64,000 nucleotides of DNA from positions 49,704,564-49,768,563 of the forward strand of contig OY829543.1 in the NCBI GenBank assembly GCA_963691705.1, given 5' to 3'. Shown here piece by piece: positions 30,996 through 41,018 of the stretch. The notes below the pieces were generated by a model. The model was not told the DNA's origin and did not search any database. It worked only from the letters and a program-made list of their open reading frames with translations. Source of the DNA: Viola odorata (lineage: Eukaryota; Streptophyta; Magnoliopsida; Malpighiales; Violaceae). A program made the position numbers and the translations under genes. How positions within the stretch are numbered: position 1 is the stretch's first letter; each line of letters starts with the position of its first letter.

Positions 30996-33882
30996 TTTTT
31001 TTTTAATAAGTAGAGGATTTATTAAAGAAAAGCCATGAGGAACATGACAGAGAACAGAAAATCAGAACAAGAGCCTACCTAAAGAGAGGCTCAAAAACCA
31101 AACCAAAAACCAGAAATATGAAACCACAAAACCAGCTAGCACAATACAGAAGAAAGAAACCTAGGCTCACACAACCCACATCAGAAGCACTTATCACCCC
31201 CAGAAGGGCCAAGCACGGGCTGCAGCTAGACTACTCAAAAGCCGATCACGCCACCAGAAGGACCAGACACGGCCACCACCAAGACAGCTGCGCAGACGAC
31301 CACAACACCCCGCAACATACACAAACAGAAAGGAAGCACAGAAGATGCAAAAACAAAAGGAGGCTGCGACCCAAACCGGAACCAAACACGCAGAGGAAGA
31401 CCAGACAGGCAGAGGATATCTAAAACTAGACCCCACCAGACCAAACAAAGAACCCACTGGACCCAATAGACTTAAAACTACAGAAGCATGGTAACTCAGC
31501 ACCAAAATCTAGAAACGGACCAAAAATAACAAGCCGACAGACACCTAAAACCAACAAGACCAACACCATAAGGCAACCACACCCACAGCTGCATCTAAAC
31601 GGAAGCCAAGAAACCCAAAAGACAACCCCGCAACACAAACCACGAGGATCAAACCACGCCAACTGAACGCTTTCCCGCTTTCTTGAACATCTCTACCTCC
31701 TTTTCAAAACAGCCACTATCAAAAGCGCGCATAGATTCCTCGTTAGCATGGTCTGTTAGTCCCATCAGTTTGCCAAACGCCCAGATGTCGCCTTTGAGAA
31801 TGGGCGCATCCAGCGCCTTATTCACCGCTCTAATATCCTCGTTATCAACTAAGTTACAGTTTGATATAGAACCCGCTTCTGATTGCTTGGTCTCAAGACT
31901 TCCCCTGGTTCCCACTAACTTTTTAACTTTCCTATCATGTCGACTTGCTGTTACGTAGGAGCCTATTGGTACATCGCCCCTCTCTGATTTGGAAGCCAAC
32001 TCCTCCTCCTGTTCGGCCCTTCCGGAATTCCCAGTCAGGTTCTCTCGCTCCGTAACCATCTCCATGATTTCCTCCTCCTCATCACTGTCTTCTTCTTCCT
32101 TCCTTCCCACACCGTTCATCCAGTCCAGGTTTGAAACAGCTCCTTGTAGTGGCTCCTCGTAGCATTTCACGTTATACAAGTTCCCCTTAAGGCTCACCAT
32201 GATCTCCTTGTCAACGTGAGAACTAGTAGTAGAAATTAAAATGCGACCAATGTCAAGCCTTTTCCTTTCCAAGGTCTGACTGTCCACGGCTACTAGGCCG
32301 CCCAATTTTCCTCCTATGAGATCAAAAGCTGCCTGTCCCCAAGCTGCTATCGGGAGCCCGACACAATGGACCCAACATAAACGTCCACCGTCCATCATTG
32401 CCTCATCCCAACGCAAGACCTTGTGGAATAGTTCGCTAGAAGCCGCGTTAGAGTCCCCAAGAGCAACGTCCAAGTCTGATTGGCTCTCAAATTCCAGAAG
32501 CACAAGCCCTCTTCCCATTATCCTAGTTTCACAGGTCCATCCCGCCTCCAAAACCAACTCCTGAATCTCAGGGAAGTCTTCAAAACGCTTGAGCGCTCCA
32601 ATGGCACTCTTAGCCAGCCAAATCTCATTTTGTTCTGGGACTAATAGCTCAACTACATCTTCCTTCTGTAATTTAGCTGCCCCCTTAGCTGGATATTCCT
32701 GCACCTCTTGATATGATTGCCTGTCCTCCCCAGTATCGGTCCTAGCCGACTCTTTGCGTGGCACTTTTGATCTAGGCAACTTAGACTGTTCCCAACGCCT
32801 CGAGCGTTTCCCAACTCTACACCGAATGCTCGAGGCTCCAATGTACTGGTGGTCTAAAGCATACTCCATTTCTTCAAGGTTATCAACACCATCAAATCGA
32901 ACAAAACTAAATCTTTTGCCTGCCAAATTGGTCCACCTAGGAATGTAAATATCTCGAATGTTTCCAAAGCTAGGAAGTTTCCACATCCTAGAAATAAGAT
33001 ATTCCAAAGCCTTGTGGTCCACATGGAGTGGTAAGTTCGCAACATAGAAAGTGACAATCGTATTGCCAGCTGCTCCTTCCTGCTGCCTCGGTCGATACTG
33101 ATGCTCAGGCCTATCTCTGTCGCGATGATCACTGTGCAGATCCATGGATGGGTCTCTGAATGAGTCGGATTTACGCCACTGAGCATTAAAACACTAGAGA
33201 ATTCTCTTAGGCAATCTGACGAACAGTTGGAATGCTGGTGATGAAGAGAGAACCACCAACTAACCCAAAGGATCGAAAGCCCAAATTGGAACAAATAATC
33301 TGCAAAAAACACAAAAAAGGCCCACGAAGTCCCTTCAAACCAACCAAAACCAAGCAAAATCAACGCAGAAATCCAAAACAAAACGGACTCCGGCGACCAT
33401 GACTTCTAAAGAGTCGGAATCGGAAAGGGAGAGGGTCGACTGAAGGTGAAATCGGTCTAGCAACACCTTCTGAACCGATGAACGCCGCCGATCCAAAGCA
33501 TCCAGAGAGCAGCCTTACGACGCTGCCCGAGAATGATGTAGTAACCACCGGATCTGCTGCAGAAATGAGCACGCAAGGACCTCCTCACTCGCCGAAGGCA
33601 GCAGATCGGAGATCAGGAGGATCGCCTCCGAAAGAGGACGGGAGAGGATCCGTACTCTAAAATTTAAAAGAAGAAGAAGTATTTTGACAAAATCCTCTAG
33701 CTTTCTCTTCTCTTGATCTTCTTAAAAAATTGCTAATGGATTATCAACAAAATTGTTCTTTTTTTGTGAACCAGGTCCTTACTCGTATCACGATCCGATT
33801 CACGACTTGAAAATTGAAATTCAACTTTAAGAGCATGGAGCTGATGTTCTTGTGACTTCTATATTTTTTATAGTATGAAAAA
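30996..33882 (-). mobile_element. LINE-derived element with ORF1 only (half-LINE)
   Basis: Bounded by an exact 18-bp duplication TATATACATCATAATCTT (30978-30995 and 33883-33900). On the minus strand it has a leader of about 740 bases, an intact ORF1 (33145-31649), about 650 bases of 3' sequence with no endonuclease or RT, the shared LINE tail ('ctacttatt') and poly-A (plus-strand T run at 30996-31004). ORF2 is absent although both ends and the duplication are intact, so it must have moved using another LINE's enzymes. The organisation resembles the ORF1-only HAL1 elements of mammals. Confidence 0.88.
31649..33145 (-). CDS. LINE ORF1 protein with RRM domain, intact
   Basis: An uninterrupted 498-residue frame. 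An RRM lies at about residues 28-105: the RNP2-like 'FYVANLP' (33-39) and RNP1-like 'KRFSFVRF' (77-84) are clear, followed by a basic stretch ('KRSRRWEQ'). A second conserved block (about 260-355) includes 'GGRLCWVHCVGLPIAAWG' and 'LQGAVSNLDWMNGV', then an acidic tail rich in Glu/Asp. Such RRM-type ORF1 proteins bind LINE RNA and form the ribonucleoprotein for retrotransposition. Start: the first ATG (33145), with conserved-looking sequence from there. The same blocks recur in the ORF1 remnant at 22232-23200. Intactness in an otherwise decayed region suggests a fairly recent insertion. It overlaps no other gene; ORF2 is missing. Confidence 0.9.
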   Translation of the reverse strand: MDLHSDHRDRDRPEHQYRPRQQEGAAGNTIVTFYVANLPLHVDHKALEYLISRMWKLPSFGNIRDIYIPRWTNLAGKRFSFVRFDGVDNLEEMEYALDHQYIGASSIRCRVGKRSRRWEQSKLPRSKVPRKESARTDTGEDRQSYQEVQEYPAKGAAKLQKEDVVELLVPEQNEIWLAKSAIGALKRFEDFPEIQELVLEAGWTCETRIMGRGLVLLEFESQSDLDVALGDSNAASSELFHKVLRWDEAMMDGGRLCWVHCVGLPIAAWGQAAFDLIGGKLGGLVAVDSQTLERKRLDIGRILISTTSSHVDKEIMVSLKGNLYNVKCYEEPLQGAVSNLDWMNGVGRKEEEDSDEEEEIMEMVTERENLTGNSGRAEQEEELASKSERGDVPIGSYVTASRHDRKVKKLVGTRGSLETKQSEAGSISNCNLVDNEDIRAVNKALDAPILKGDIWAFGKLMGLTDHANEESMRAFDSGCFEKEVEMFKKAGKRSVGVV

Positions 33883-33900
33883 TATATACATCATAATCTT

Positions 33901-34470
33901 ATCATTTTATTGTTAATATTGTTCAAAAATATATTATTGTAAATTATAATAGCTATTTATATAGTTAATTGTTAATATGTATTATTAATACTTATTATGA
34001 ATAATTATTAATAGCCATTTATATAGTTAATATATATTATTAATACTTATTATCTAAAAGATATTGTCTCCATAATAACTATTTAGAACCAAAAAATAGA
34101 AAAATTTAATAATTTTTCCTTTTAAGCTCTAAATATATGTTATCATCATAATGTATATACATCATAATCTTATCATCATATTGTTAATATTGTTTAAAAA
34201 TATATTATTGTAAATTATAATAGCTATTTATATAGTTAATTGCTAATATGTATTATTAATACTTATTATTAATACATATTAATAGCCATTTATATAGTTA
34301 ATATATATTATTAATACTTATTATCTAAAAGATATTGTCTCCATAATAACTATTTAGAACCAAAAAATAGAAAATTTTAATAATTTTTCCTTTTAAGCTC
34401 TGAATATATGTTATCATCATAACGTATATACATCATAATCTTATCATCATATTGTTAATATTGTTAAAAT
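33901..34470. repeat. 271-bp tandem repeat in hAT-2
   Basis: 'aagctctaaatatatgttatc' recurs at 34124 and, with one change, 34395 (spacing 271). A further copy begins at about 30950 and is split by the half-LINE. AT-rich, non-coding. Confidence 0.88.
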
Positions 34471-34489
34471 TCTTCATGCATATATATTT

Positions 34490-35296
34490 GTTTCTAGTAA
34501 TATAGTTGTAAATTGTAATAGCCATTTATATAGTTAATATGTATAAAATAAGACCATTAATTCTTAATAATATAGCTATTAATTATTATCAATTGTCATA
34601 AAATTAAAATTTACTAATTGTTTAGAGTTTTATGCTTTTAATTTAAATTGTATTAATGTTTAAATTACTAATGTATTATGCATTTTTCCTTTTTTTTCTT
34701 TTAAACTCAATTAAAAATTCTCATTTTTTCTTTTTATTTGTTATTTTAAATACAAAATTTTATTAAGTACGTTATATGAACTAAGAAATAAAATTTTAAT
34801 AGCCATTTATATAGTTAAGATTACACATACTAGTAATATATTATTGTAAATTGTAATAGCCATTTATATAGTTAATATGTATAAAGTAAGACTATTAATT
34901 ATTAATAATATAGTTATTAATTATTATCAATTGTCATAAAATTAAAATTTACTAATTGTTTAGAGTTTTATGCTTTTAATTTAAATTATTACTAATGTAT
35001 TATGTATTTTTTTTTCTTTTAAACTCAATTAAAAGTCCACATTTTTTCTTTTTATTTGTTATTTTAAATACAAAATTTTATTAAGGACGTTATAAACTAA
35101 GAAATAATTTTGTAATAGTCATTTATATAGTTAAGATGACACATACTAGTAATATATTATTGTAAATTATAATAGCCATTTATATAGTTAACATGTATAA
35201 AGTAAGACTATTAATTATTAATAATATAGTTATTAATTATTATCAATTGTCATAAAATTAAAATTTACTAATTGTTTAGAGTTTTATGCTTTTAAG
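34490..35296. repeat. About 320-bp tandem repeat shared with hAT-1
   Basis: The same monomer as 9185-10150 ('atagccatttatatagttaa', 'ctttttatttgtta'), here with markers at 34730 and 35048. The last copy is cut at 35296 by the U5 block. Confidence 0.88.
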
Positions 35297-35403
35297 GGTG
35301 GATGCAAAAAGGTCATGGTTAATGGCCCAATACATATGGACAAATGAGGCCCAAAAGTAAGATGATGAATTAATAATAAAAATTTAAAAAGCAAATGGAA
35401 GGA

Positions 35404-35456
35404 ATACCACATCGCTCAAACACAAGAACTACATCGCTTTCGAATGCTATATATAT
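35404..35456 (+). promoter_or_regulatory. Plant snRNA-type promoter (USE plus TATA)
   Basis: ATACCACATCG (35404-35414) matches the plant snRNA upstream element RTCCCACATCG at 10 of 11 positions. A TATA stretch lies at 35448-35456, with 33 bases between. This spacing is the one known for Pol II-transcribed plant snRNA genes (Pol III ones have about ten fewer). It stands directly before a U5-like transcript. Confidence 0.7.
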
Positions 35457-35459
35457 CAA

Positions 35460-35563
35460 AAGCTTGAGGCCATTTAGACCAAAATTATTCTTTCGCCTTT
35501 TGCTAAAGAATACCGTGCGCTTCTCAAATAGCGACAAACGCCTATTTTTGGGGGTGCCTTAAA
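35460..35563 (+). pseudogene. U5 snRNA pseudogene, 3'-truncated
   Basis: A 7-bp stem (ATTCTTT 35487-35493, AAAGAAT 35505-35511) closes an 11-base loop CGCCTTTTGCT, the spliceosomal U5 loop I, which is CGCCUUUUACU in working U5; one invariant A is G here. 'ACCGTG' and an Sm-like site TATTTTTGG (35543-35551) follow in U5 order. The 3' stem-loop is missing: hAT repeat sequence resumes at about 35561. U5 aligns exon ends during splicing. With the loop change and lost 3' end this copy is probably dead. The 5' limit is approximate. Confidence 0.75.
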
Positions 35564-35803
35564 AGTCCTCATTTTTTTTCTTTTATATTTTAAATGTTAT
35601 TTTTTTTTAAAAAAAATTTAAATTCCGGGTCAGAACTAGAACCGGTCCGGTCCGACTCAGAAAATTTGTAACCGACCAGGACCGGACCGGAAGTGTCCGG
35701 TCCGGTCTGGTTCTATCTTGGACGAGAACCGGTAATTCCGGTCCGGTCTGGTTCTAGCCCAAGAACCGGCCCGAACCGACCCGTGTTCACTCCTACTTAA
35801 GTT

Positions 35804-35970
35804 TTTTTTAATAAGCAGAGATTATTAAGAGGTCATAAAAGATGACCGAACACGATAAATACAAAATACACTGGTCAAACAATCATGCTAAATCGACAGC
35901 AGACAACGAACAAATGAACCAGCACTCACTACCACACGAAATTCATCGTACTAACAAGCCCTAATATTAC
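35804..35970 (-). mobile_element. Short LINE tail
   Basis: A T-run then 'aataagcagagattatt' directly after the hAT-2 duplication. This is the same minus-strand LINE 3'-end signature as at 16487, 28251, 31001 and 38478. Only about 160 bases, no recognisable coding; the right limit and target duplication are unclear. Confidence 0.5.
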
Positions 35971-35979
35971 TCGGATGGC

Positions 35980-36180
35980 CGGAATTAATTAATTACGAAG
36001 GAACCAAACCAATTGTTTCCCGTTTTTGTAATTGGGTAGCGCATGATGTTGCTAGACAAACCCTTATTAACGACACTTGTTTCGATCTAATACCTTTGTC
36101 ATGAATTGACTTCGGATTACTAATCACATATAAAAGTCAACTTCACTGTTATTTTCCTCTTATTCAATGATATTATTATA
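35980..36180 (+). pseudogene. Relic of a LINE with C-terminal RNase H (plus strand)
   Basis: About 36030-36105 reads 'NWVAHDVARQTLI', like the last helix of the RNase H domain ('VAH.LAR') ending many plant LINE or reverse-transcriptase-like proteins; it is followed by a stop and an AT-rich tail. Too short for certainty. Confidence 0.35.
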
Positions 36181-36697
36181 TTTTGACCCAAAAAATAAGT
36201 ATTCTTTTTAGAGTTGTCTTTTTTTACTCTTTTCATATACTAAGTAAATTTAAAAAAATAAATAAAAGGACTCTAAAAATTAACAAAGTGACAAAATAAG
36301 AAGAAAAAAATTAAAACTACTTAAGGATATTTTTTTATTATGTGTTATTTTTTTTAATCATATTATATAATTTTAGTTCATTATACTATAAATTAATTGA
36401 CCTCAAGCCTACAACAGTGGCATTCCTTGACGGCTCAAACCGACACGAGTCGTTGTCACAAGATCCGATCCTTTTACTGACAAGGACAAATCAAACCGAC
36501 AACAAAGTGGCAGTTTTCTGTTATTTTCCTAGATTGGAAAACATATGGGAGGCCCGCCACACAACTCCAACACGGTTACACGTGTCCGTCCCGTCCCAAC
36601 CTGAGCTTCCTACTTTTTGCCCCTAAATATATAGCCCTTTTTTTTTTTGGTAATTGCTTCTGTATCAATTCTCAAGGTTTTTGGTTCCGATAAAAAG
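36181..36697. other. Upstream region of the small spliced gene
   Basis: No coding sequence. A TATA-like 'aaatatata' at about 36625 and a pyrimidine tract precede ATG 36698, consistent with a promoter and leader. Confidence 0.4.
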
Positions 36698-37309
36698 ATG
36701 AGATCTGCCCCCGTTTCTCCTCCTCCTCTGCCGTTCTCAGGCAAGATTTAGTACATCATAAAAAATTAATTATATGATTAATAATCACTAATAATTTTAC
36801 CTTATAAAAATTATATGAATTAATACGTTGAACTATATAATTTTATGTGTTTATTGATTATTTTTTCTGTTACACAGTGCACGCCCCGTCTTATCCACCA
36901 CCAGGCTACCCTCCTCCGCCTCCGCCTCGGCCACCATCTTCTCACGGTGGGTATTTTGATGGAAACTACAGTATGATGCCATTATCATCCCTACTTCAAA
37001 CTAATTTTTATGATAATGGGAGGTAATTTAATTTTCAAACATTTTAATTTCCTTTTTTTGTTTTTATTTTCTTTTTTTATATAAATTATTATGAATAAAT
37101 ATTATTTCATTGTGTAACAGATTTCTGAAAGAAAAAATGAAGGGAAAATTTAATATTATTATTTTCTTTTTCTTTTTTTGCAACACTTATTTCTTCTAAG
37201 TCATTTGTTTCTCTGTAGTAGGATACCATTTGGGATGGGCCCTTGTTCACAAGTACATGCCGGATTTGGGCCCAAAAGAAAAAGAAAAATTGTTCAGGAT
37301 GGTTTTTGA
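36698..37309 (+). CDS. Small proline-rich protein, three exons (candidate gene)
   Basis: Proposed exons: 36698-36740, 36878-37022 and 37219-37309, giving 92 residues. Intron 1 uses a GC donor ('ctcag/gcaag') and ends 'acacag'. Intron 2 is gtaatt...tgtag, and its acceptor is a TAGTAG pair. The three exons join in one frame to TGA 37307-37309. The protein begins MRSAPVSPPP, has a proline-rich middle ('YPPPGYPPPPPPRPP'), an uncharged Ser/Leu stretch, and ends with a basic cluster 'PKRKRK' that could be a nuclear signal. No family is recognised. Exon 3 in another frame reads 'GWALVHKYMPDLGP', resembling the exon of repeats A-C, so exon 3 may derive from that family and the true coding frame is open to doubt. 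No stops or gaps are needed for this model, but transcription is unproven. Confidence 0.45.
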
Positions 37310-37799
37310 GTTTGATTGATAATAAGGGGGAAGCTAAATCATCCTTTTGATTAATTATAACACTGAGCCTATGAGAGGGGGGATTAGAGTGGAAAAGAAA
37401 GGAAGGGAATGAAAAATTTTAAAATTTCCCTTGTATGGAAAAAAAAAGTGCAAGGGAATTAATAGAATAGGGAGGAAATAAATTGTAAAAATTTCCTTCT
37501 GGCCCATAAAAAATTTCCTTCCACATATGGAAGGAAAAGGAAGAAAATTAGAGATAAAACATGTTATTCCCGTAAATATCCTATTTTTTTTATTTTTTTC
37601 AAGCAGACCAACGCTTGGTTTTCTTCTTCCTTCTCAAGCAGAGCAACCTCTTCTTCCTTCTCAAGCTGCTCTCCATTGTTGAACACCAGGTATGTAAGTT
37701 TTGTTTCAATAATCAGTATTTCCTTTTTATTCTTCTTCTTTTTATATATTTTTCTCTATTTTACTTCTTCTTCAAAGAAAAAGAAATAGAAAAAACGCA
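37310..37799. other. Spacer with pyrimidine-rich leader-like sequence
   Basis: AT-rich; 'cttccttctcaagcagagcaacctc' repeats twice near 37625-37665, then 'acaccaggtatgtaag' looks like an exon end with donor. Possibly leader sequence for the lipase scrap. Confidence 0.35.
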
Positions 37800-38113
37800 G
37801 ATCTTTTTGGGCGAAGGAAAGTGACTATGCTGTTTTGCTTGATGATAAACTTGGGCAGACAAAGTTTGATGGTGGCTATGTGCACAATGGGTTATTGAAG
37901 GCGGCAAAATGGGTTTTTGTTGAAGAGCGTGAATTTTTAAGGGATTTGATTGTGAAGAATCCAAATTATAGATTGACATGTGCAGGGCATTCTTTAGGGG
38001 CAGGGGTGGCGGCGATGCTTGCTATGTATGCCGTTCAAAATCGGGATGAGTTGGGAAACATTGAGAGGAAGATGATCAGATGCTTTGGCATGGCTCCAAC
38101 TATTATTGACTGA
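37800..38113 (+). pseudogene. Fragment of a class 3 (diacylglycerol-type) lipase
   Basis: The frame reads 'ESDYAVLLDDKLGQTKFDGG', 'YVHNGLLKAAKWVF', and the nucleophile elbow 'CAGHSLGAGVAAML' with the catalytic Ser in GHSLG. This is typical of plant Lipase_3 proteins of the sn1-diacylglycerol-lipase type. The match ends after 'CFGMAP' and a stop follows at once (38111-38113). The rest of the hydrolase, with the catalytic Asp and His, is missing. The core has no internal frame damage. Confidence 0.85.
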
Positions 38114-38469
38114 ATTTTTCTATAAAGTTTTTGTAATGTATTATGATTGGATTTGATAGAAATCATTGGAAGAATCCATTGTTTTATTTCCATAGAAACC
38201 ATTGTATGTAATTACTTGTAACTAGAAACCAATTTGCTTTGAAACTTGAAAATTGAAAAATGGAACTTGCATTATTAGTTCAAATAAAAATGACCTTAAC
38301 AGAAACTAGTACTTTGCCTCTTTGAAGTGCTACGAAGTAAGCTATCCAAATCCTAACAAGAAACAACCCAATACCAAAACTTGCAGGAGTATGACATAGT
38401 AAAATCTGCCTCAGCTGTACTTCTACCTTGCGTTGTTTGCATTTGTTAGAAAAAAAAAGAAAGGACAGG
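38114..38469. other. Spacer after the lipase fragment
   Basis: AT-rich, could be 3' UTR of the lipase scrap. No feature recognised. Confidence 0.35.
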
Positions 38470-39730
38470 AGAGTAATTTTTTTATTTTAATAAGCTTAGA
38501 TTTTTTTAAAGAAAATGTCATGTAGCACATGACAGAAACAAGCAAGGAGCTGCTGTAAAAACAGCAGACCAACACACAGCCCGCTACAGCAGCAACAAGA
38601 CATATTGGAGCTGCTGTCAAAACAGCAGGCCAACACTCACACTCAGCCCGCTACAACAGCAACAGAACAGCCCCGCGAGCAGCAGCTCAAACTAACCCGT
38701 ATGCGTAGTGCCCCAAGCATAGACCCAAGACGAGGATATCAGCATCTGCGTAGGAGAGTAAGGGAACTGAGAGTCACGATGATGAAGCCACTGCTGTCAC
38801 GTGGAGAAAATAATATTAATCAAACGAAACTCACAGAAGTTCTGGTGGTTGAATATGATACCATTTCGCTAATTCCAAACATTCCAAAGAATGGCATATG
38901 GCAAAGTTTTCCATATTGACCTCACTTGCGTCGTCAGGGGACCCAACATTTCACCACAACAAGACCAGAGGTCCGTAAGGGAACCTGGCACCACCCACAA
39001 GACACCTGCCTAATTCATAAAGAAACTCCAAATTTTCCCGATTACTGGACAGTGAAGAAGAAGATGATTAGCAGTTTCCTCCGCAGCCGAACATAGGGGA
39101 CACAAGCTCTCTCCCACTTCTAGCATGCGACGCCTACGAAGGAAACCACACGTGACGATTCTGTCTTGCATCGCCAACCACACCATATACTCCATGCGAT
39201 GAGGAGCAAGCTTACTCCAACAAGAGAGCAACACTTCATTACTTCTATCACCATAGCGTTGAGATTCTAGCCCTCTACACATCGACCTTACCGAGTAGTG
39301 TCCCGTCGGATCCAAATTCCAATCCAGATTGTCGCATTCTTGCCCCTCTGTTGGACTAGCTAGCTGACCCAACAAATCATTTAACTCCTCCACTTCCCAT
39401 TCAAATAACTCTCGTCTCCAACACCACTTCCAAACCCACACATTCCCTTCCCAAACCCCCAAACTCATCCACCGCACCCAGCTTATTCTTGGATAGCGAA
39501 TACAACCAAGGGTATCTGCACGCAAGGGGAGCGTGGTTGACCCAAGGATCCCACCAGAATTGAAAAACAGCACCATTGCCAAGCTTCATCCTAGTGTTAG
39601 CAGTCCAGAACCCAAAAATATCCCCACCACGGTTACAGACTGACACAATGTCTCCCCACACTCTAGAATACTTCACACTGTCACCCCGCCAAAGATCTCC
39701 GATCGACTTAAAATTATATTCTTTGCGAAT
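38470..39730 (-). mobile_element. LINE 3' half, minus strand, cut by the gypsy element
   Basis: The tail signature 'ttttaataagcttagatt' lies at about 38478. Going leftward on the minus strand, 39401-39730 and 39010-39582 encode the end of ORF2: 'NFKSIGDLWRGDSVKYSRVW', then the zf-RVT module 'MEYMVWLAMQDRIVTCGFL' and 'CPLCSAAEETANHLLLHCPV', with a frame change between. A 61-bp duplication ('gagctgctgt...cagcccgctac') lies at about 38546-38667 in the 3' region. LINE coding stops at 39730, where the gypsy LTR begins, so the remainder should lie beyond the right window edge. Confidence 0.85.
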
Positions 39731-40111
39731 TGATAAGATCCGAGACCTTTTCTGAGTGGAACGGCAGACACAGGTGGCCGTACATGCGGCGGTCCACGTC
39801 GGAGATACCTGCAAAGCGCCGGAGGGGGGCTCCGGCGTAGACACTCCGATGCTTAAGTCAGTTCAAGTTTTAAAAGTAGTATAGTTTCTCCAAGATGATC
39901 TCCCTCTCTCCTTCTGTTTGGTAAGGTGGGGGTATTTATAGACTGAAGTTAGCGATACCTGACAGCGATAGGGGTAGGCACCGTCTGAAGATATCGCTGC
40001 GAGCGATATCAGGTCCGTCATCGCGGGCGATAATCGAGTGAGGCCTATCTGGGGCGATATATTCTCCAATCCCCTAGGATGGGATGACGCCGTGCGTGTA
40101 AAGATGTGTGA
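39731..40111 (-). repeat. 3' LTR of the Tat element (approximate)
   Basis: LINE coding ends at 39730, and TGATAAGATCC begins the new sequence. The right edge is set by the adjacent tract of eight C's (polypurine on the minus strand, 40115-40122). The minus-strand TATA box is TATAAATA (39937-39944), about 170 bases into the LTR. A GC hairpin (39817-39837) follows. The expected TG at the minus-strand start reads TC, so that boundary is uncertain by a few bases. Confidence 0.6.
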
Positions 40112-40124
40112 GTTCCCCCCCGCT
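40112..40124 (-). promoter_or_regulatory. Polypurine tract of the Tat element
   Basis: On the minus strand GCGGGGGGGGAAC directly precedes the LTR, the position where plus-strand DNA synthesis is primed. The same arrangement is seen for the nested element at 47517-47531. Confidence 0.65.
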
Positions 40125-40962
40125 GAAGTCGACCATCCTAGGTAACTTCCGCCAGCCCCGGCGATAGGTTGGAATTTCAGGGAAGCGTTTAGAAACTTGT
40201 CCAGGATAGACGTCGTGGCCCCAACGTTGCCGCCAGGAGCATTCCAATTGTTATCATAAGCCCAACTGAAAACTAGCCCGAGTGTTCACCAAGGGCTATC
40301 CATGTCTGATATCTTAACATAGGGATCTGCTCGGTCATGAGGCGACATTAATCTTCTTGGCCTCTCGATAGGGCTTACGAAGTCTCCGCTTCGTTCAAGT
40401 CATAGAAGGACCGTCGTTGGATTACGTGCGGCGTGGTCACGGTTATTCAACCAGGCCATGCCCTAGACTGGCATATATTCGGGGCTATCGTCCTTTCGAG
40501 TATTCTGCAAAGACACAGAGGAGATAGATACTTATACAGAGGTTAGCAAATCTTATACTTACAGAGGTATGAGGTCACACGAGCCCTACTTTATTCTTTA
40601 CGCCCGAGAGAGTAACGGTATCAACGCGGCTTTACGCCATCAGCCACCTTATGGTCATCGCGACTTCATACCACCAGACGCCTGTGATGCCAACGCGGTT
40701 TTACGCATCTAGGGCCACCGGTGACATCAACGCGGCCTTACACTGTGGATACCGGTGACCTTATGGTTTTAGCGTCAGGGCTACCAGTGATATCGTGTCT
40801 TTCGGCGTTTTTCCAGACTCTGCCTCGTACTCCTTCCAGTACCTATATCGCGACCGTTACCCCTTCCTTCCGTTCTAGGCTTATCAGTCCTTGAGGATAT
40901 CGGGGCGGCTCGTCTTTTGAGGACCTCAATTTCTTTTTCCAAGGCCTCCCTTCAGTGGAGCC
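40125..40962. other. Non-coding 3' region with degenerate repeats, before the antisense genes
   Basis: No coding frames. 40610-40800 contains repeated 'atcaacgcgg(c/t)(t/c)ttac' and 'accggtga' motifs. It leads into a plus-strand promoter. Confidence 0.5.
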
Positions 40963-40969
40963 TATAAAT
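40963..40969 (+). promoter_or_regulatory. TATA box of the first antisense gene
   Basis: TATAAAT 56 bases before ATG 41019, followed by a pyrimidine-rich leader ('ctttctccatccacgttctcctc'), the layout of a plant Pol II promoter reading opposite to pol. Confidence 0.55.
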
Positions 40970-41018
40970 CGGAGAGCTTTCTCCATCCACGTTCTCCTCA
41001 TCTCTATCAGTCAGCATC

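Larger units (their letters stand above)
30445..35795. mobile_element. Larger hAT-family element (hAT-2) with nested insertions
   Basis: Perfect 8-bp duplication CTTAAGTT at 30437-30444 and 35796-35803. The left end is TAAGGGTGAA and the right end, read inward, is TAGGAGTGAA; both run into CCGGTTC-type subterminal repeats (30460-30610, 35620-35790). It shares the tRNA-like segment and the 320-340-bp tandem monomer with hAT-1. No transposase is present. Nested inside are a LINE-derived element (30996-33882) and a U5 snRNA pseudogene block (35297-35560). Confidence 0.9.

Noticed and set aside
31194..31662. Three minus-strand frames rich in Val, Leu, Phe and Cys
   Set aside because: They are in the 3' region of the half-LINE, shift frame relative to one another, and have no domain. 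Probably 3' UTR.
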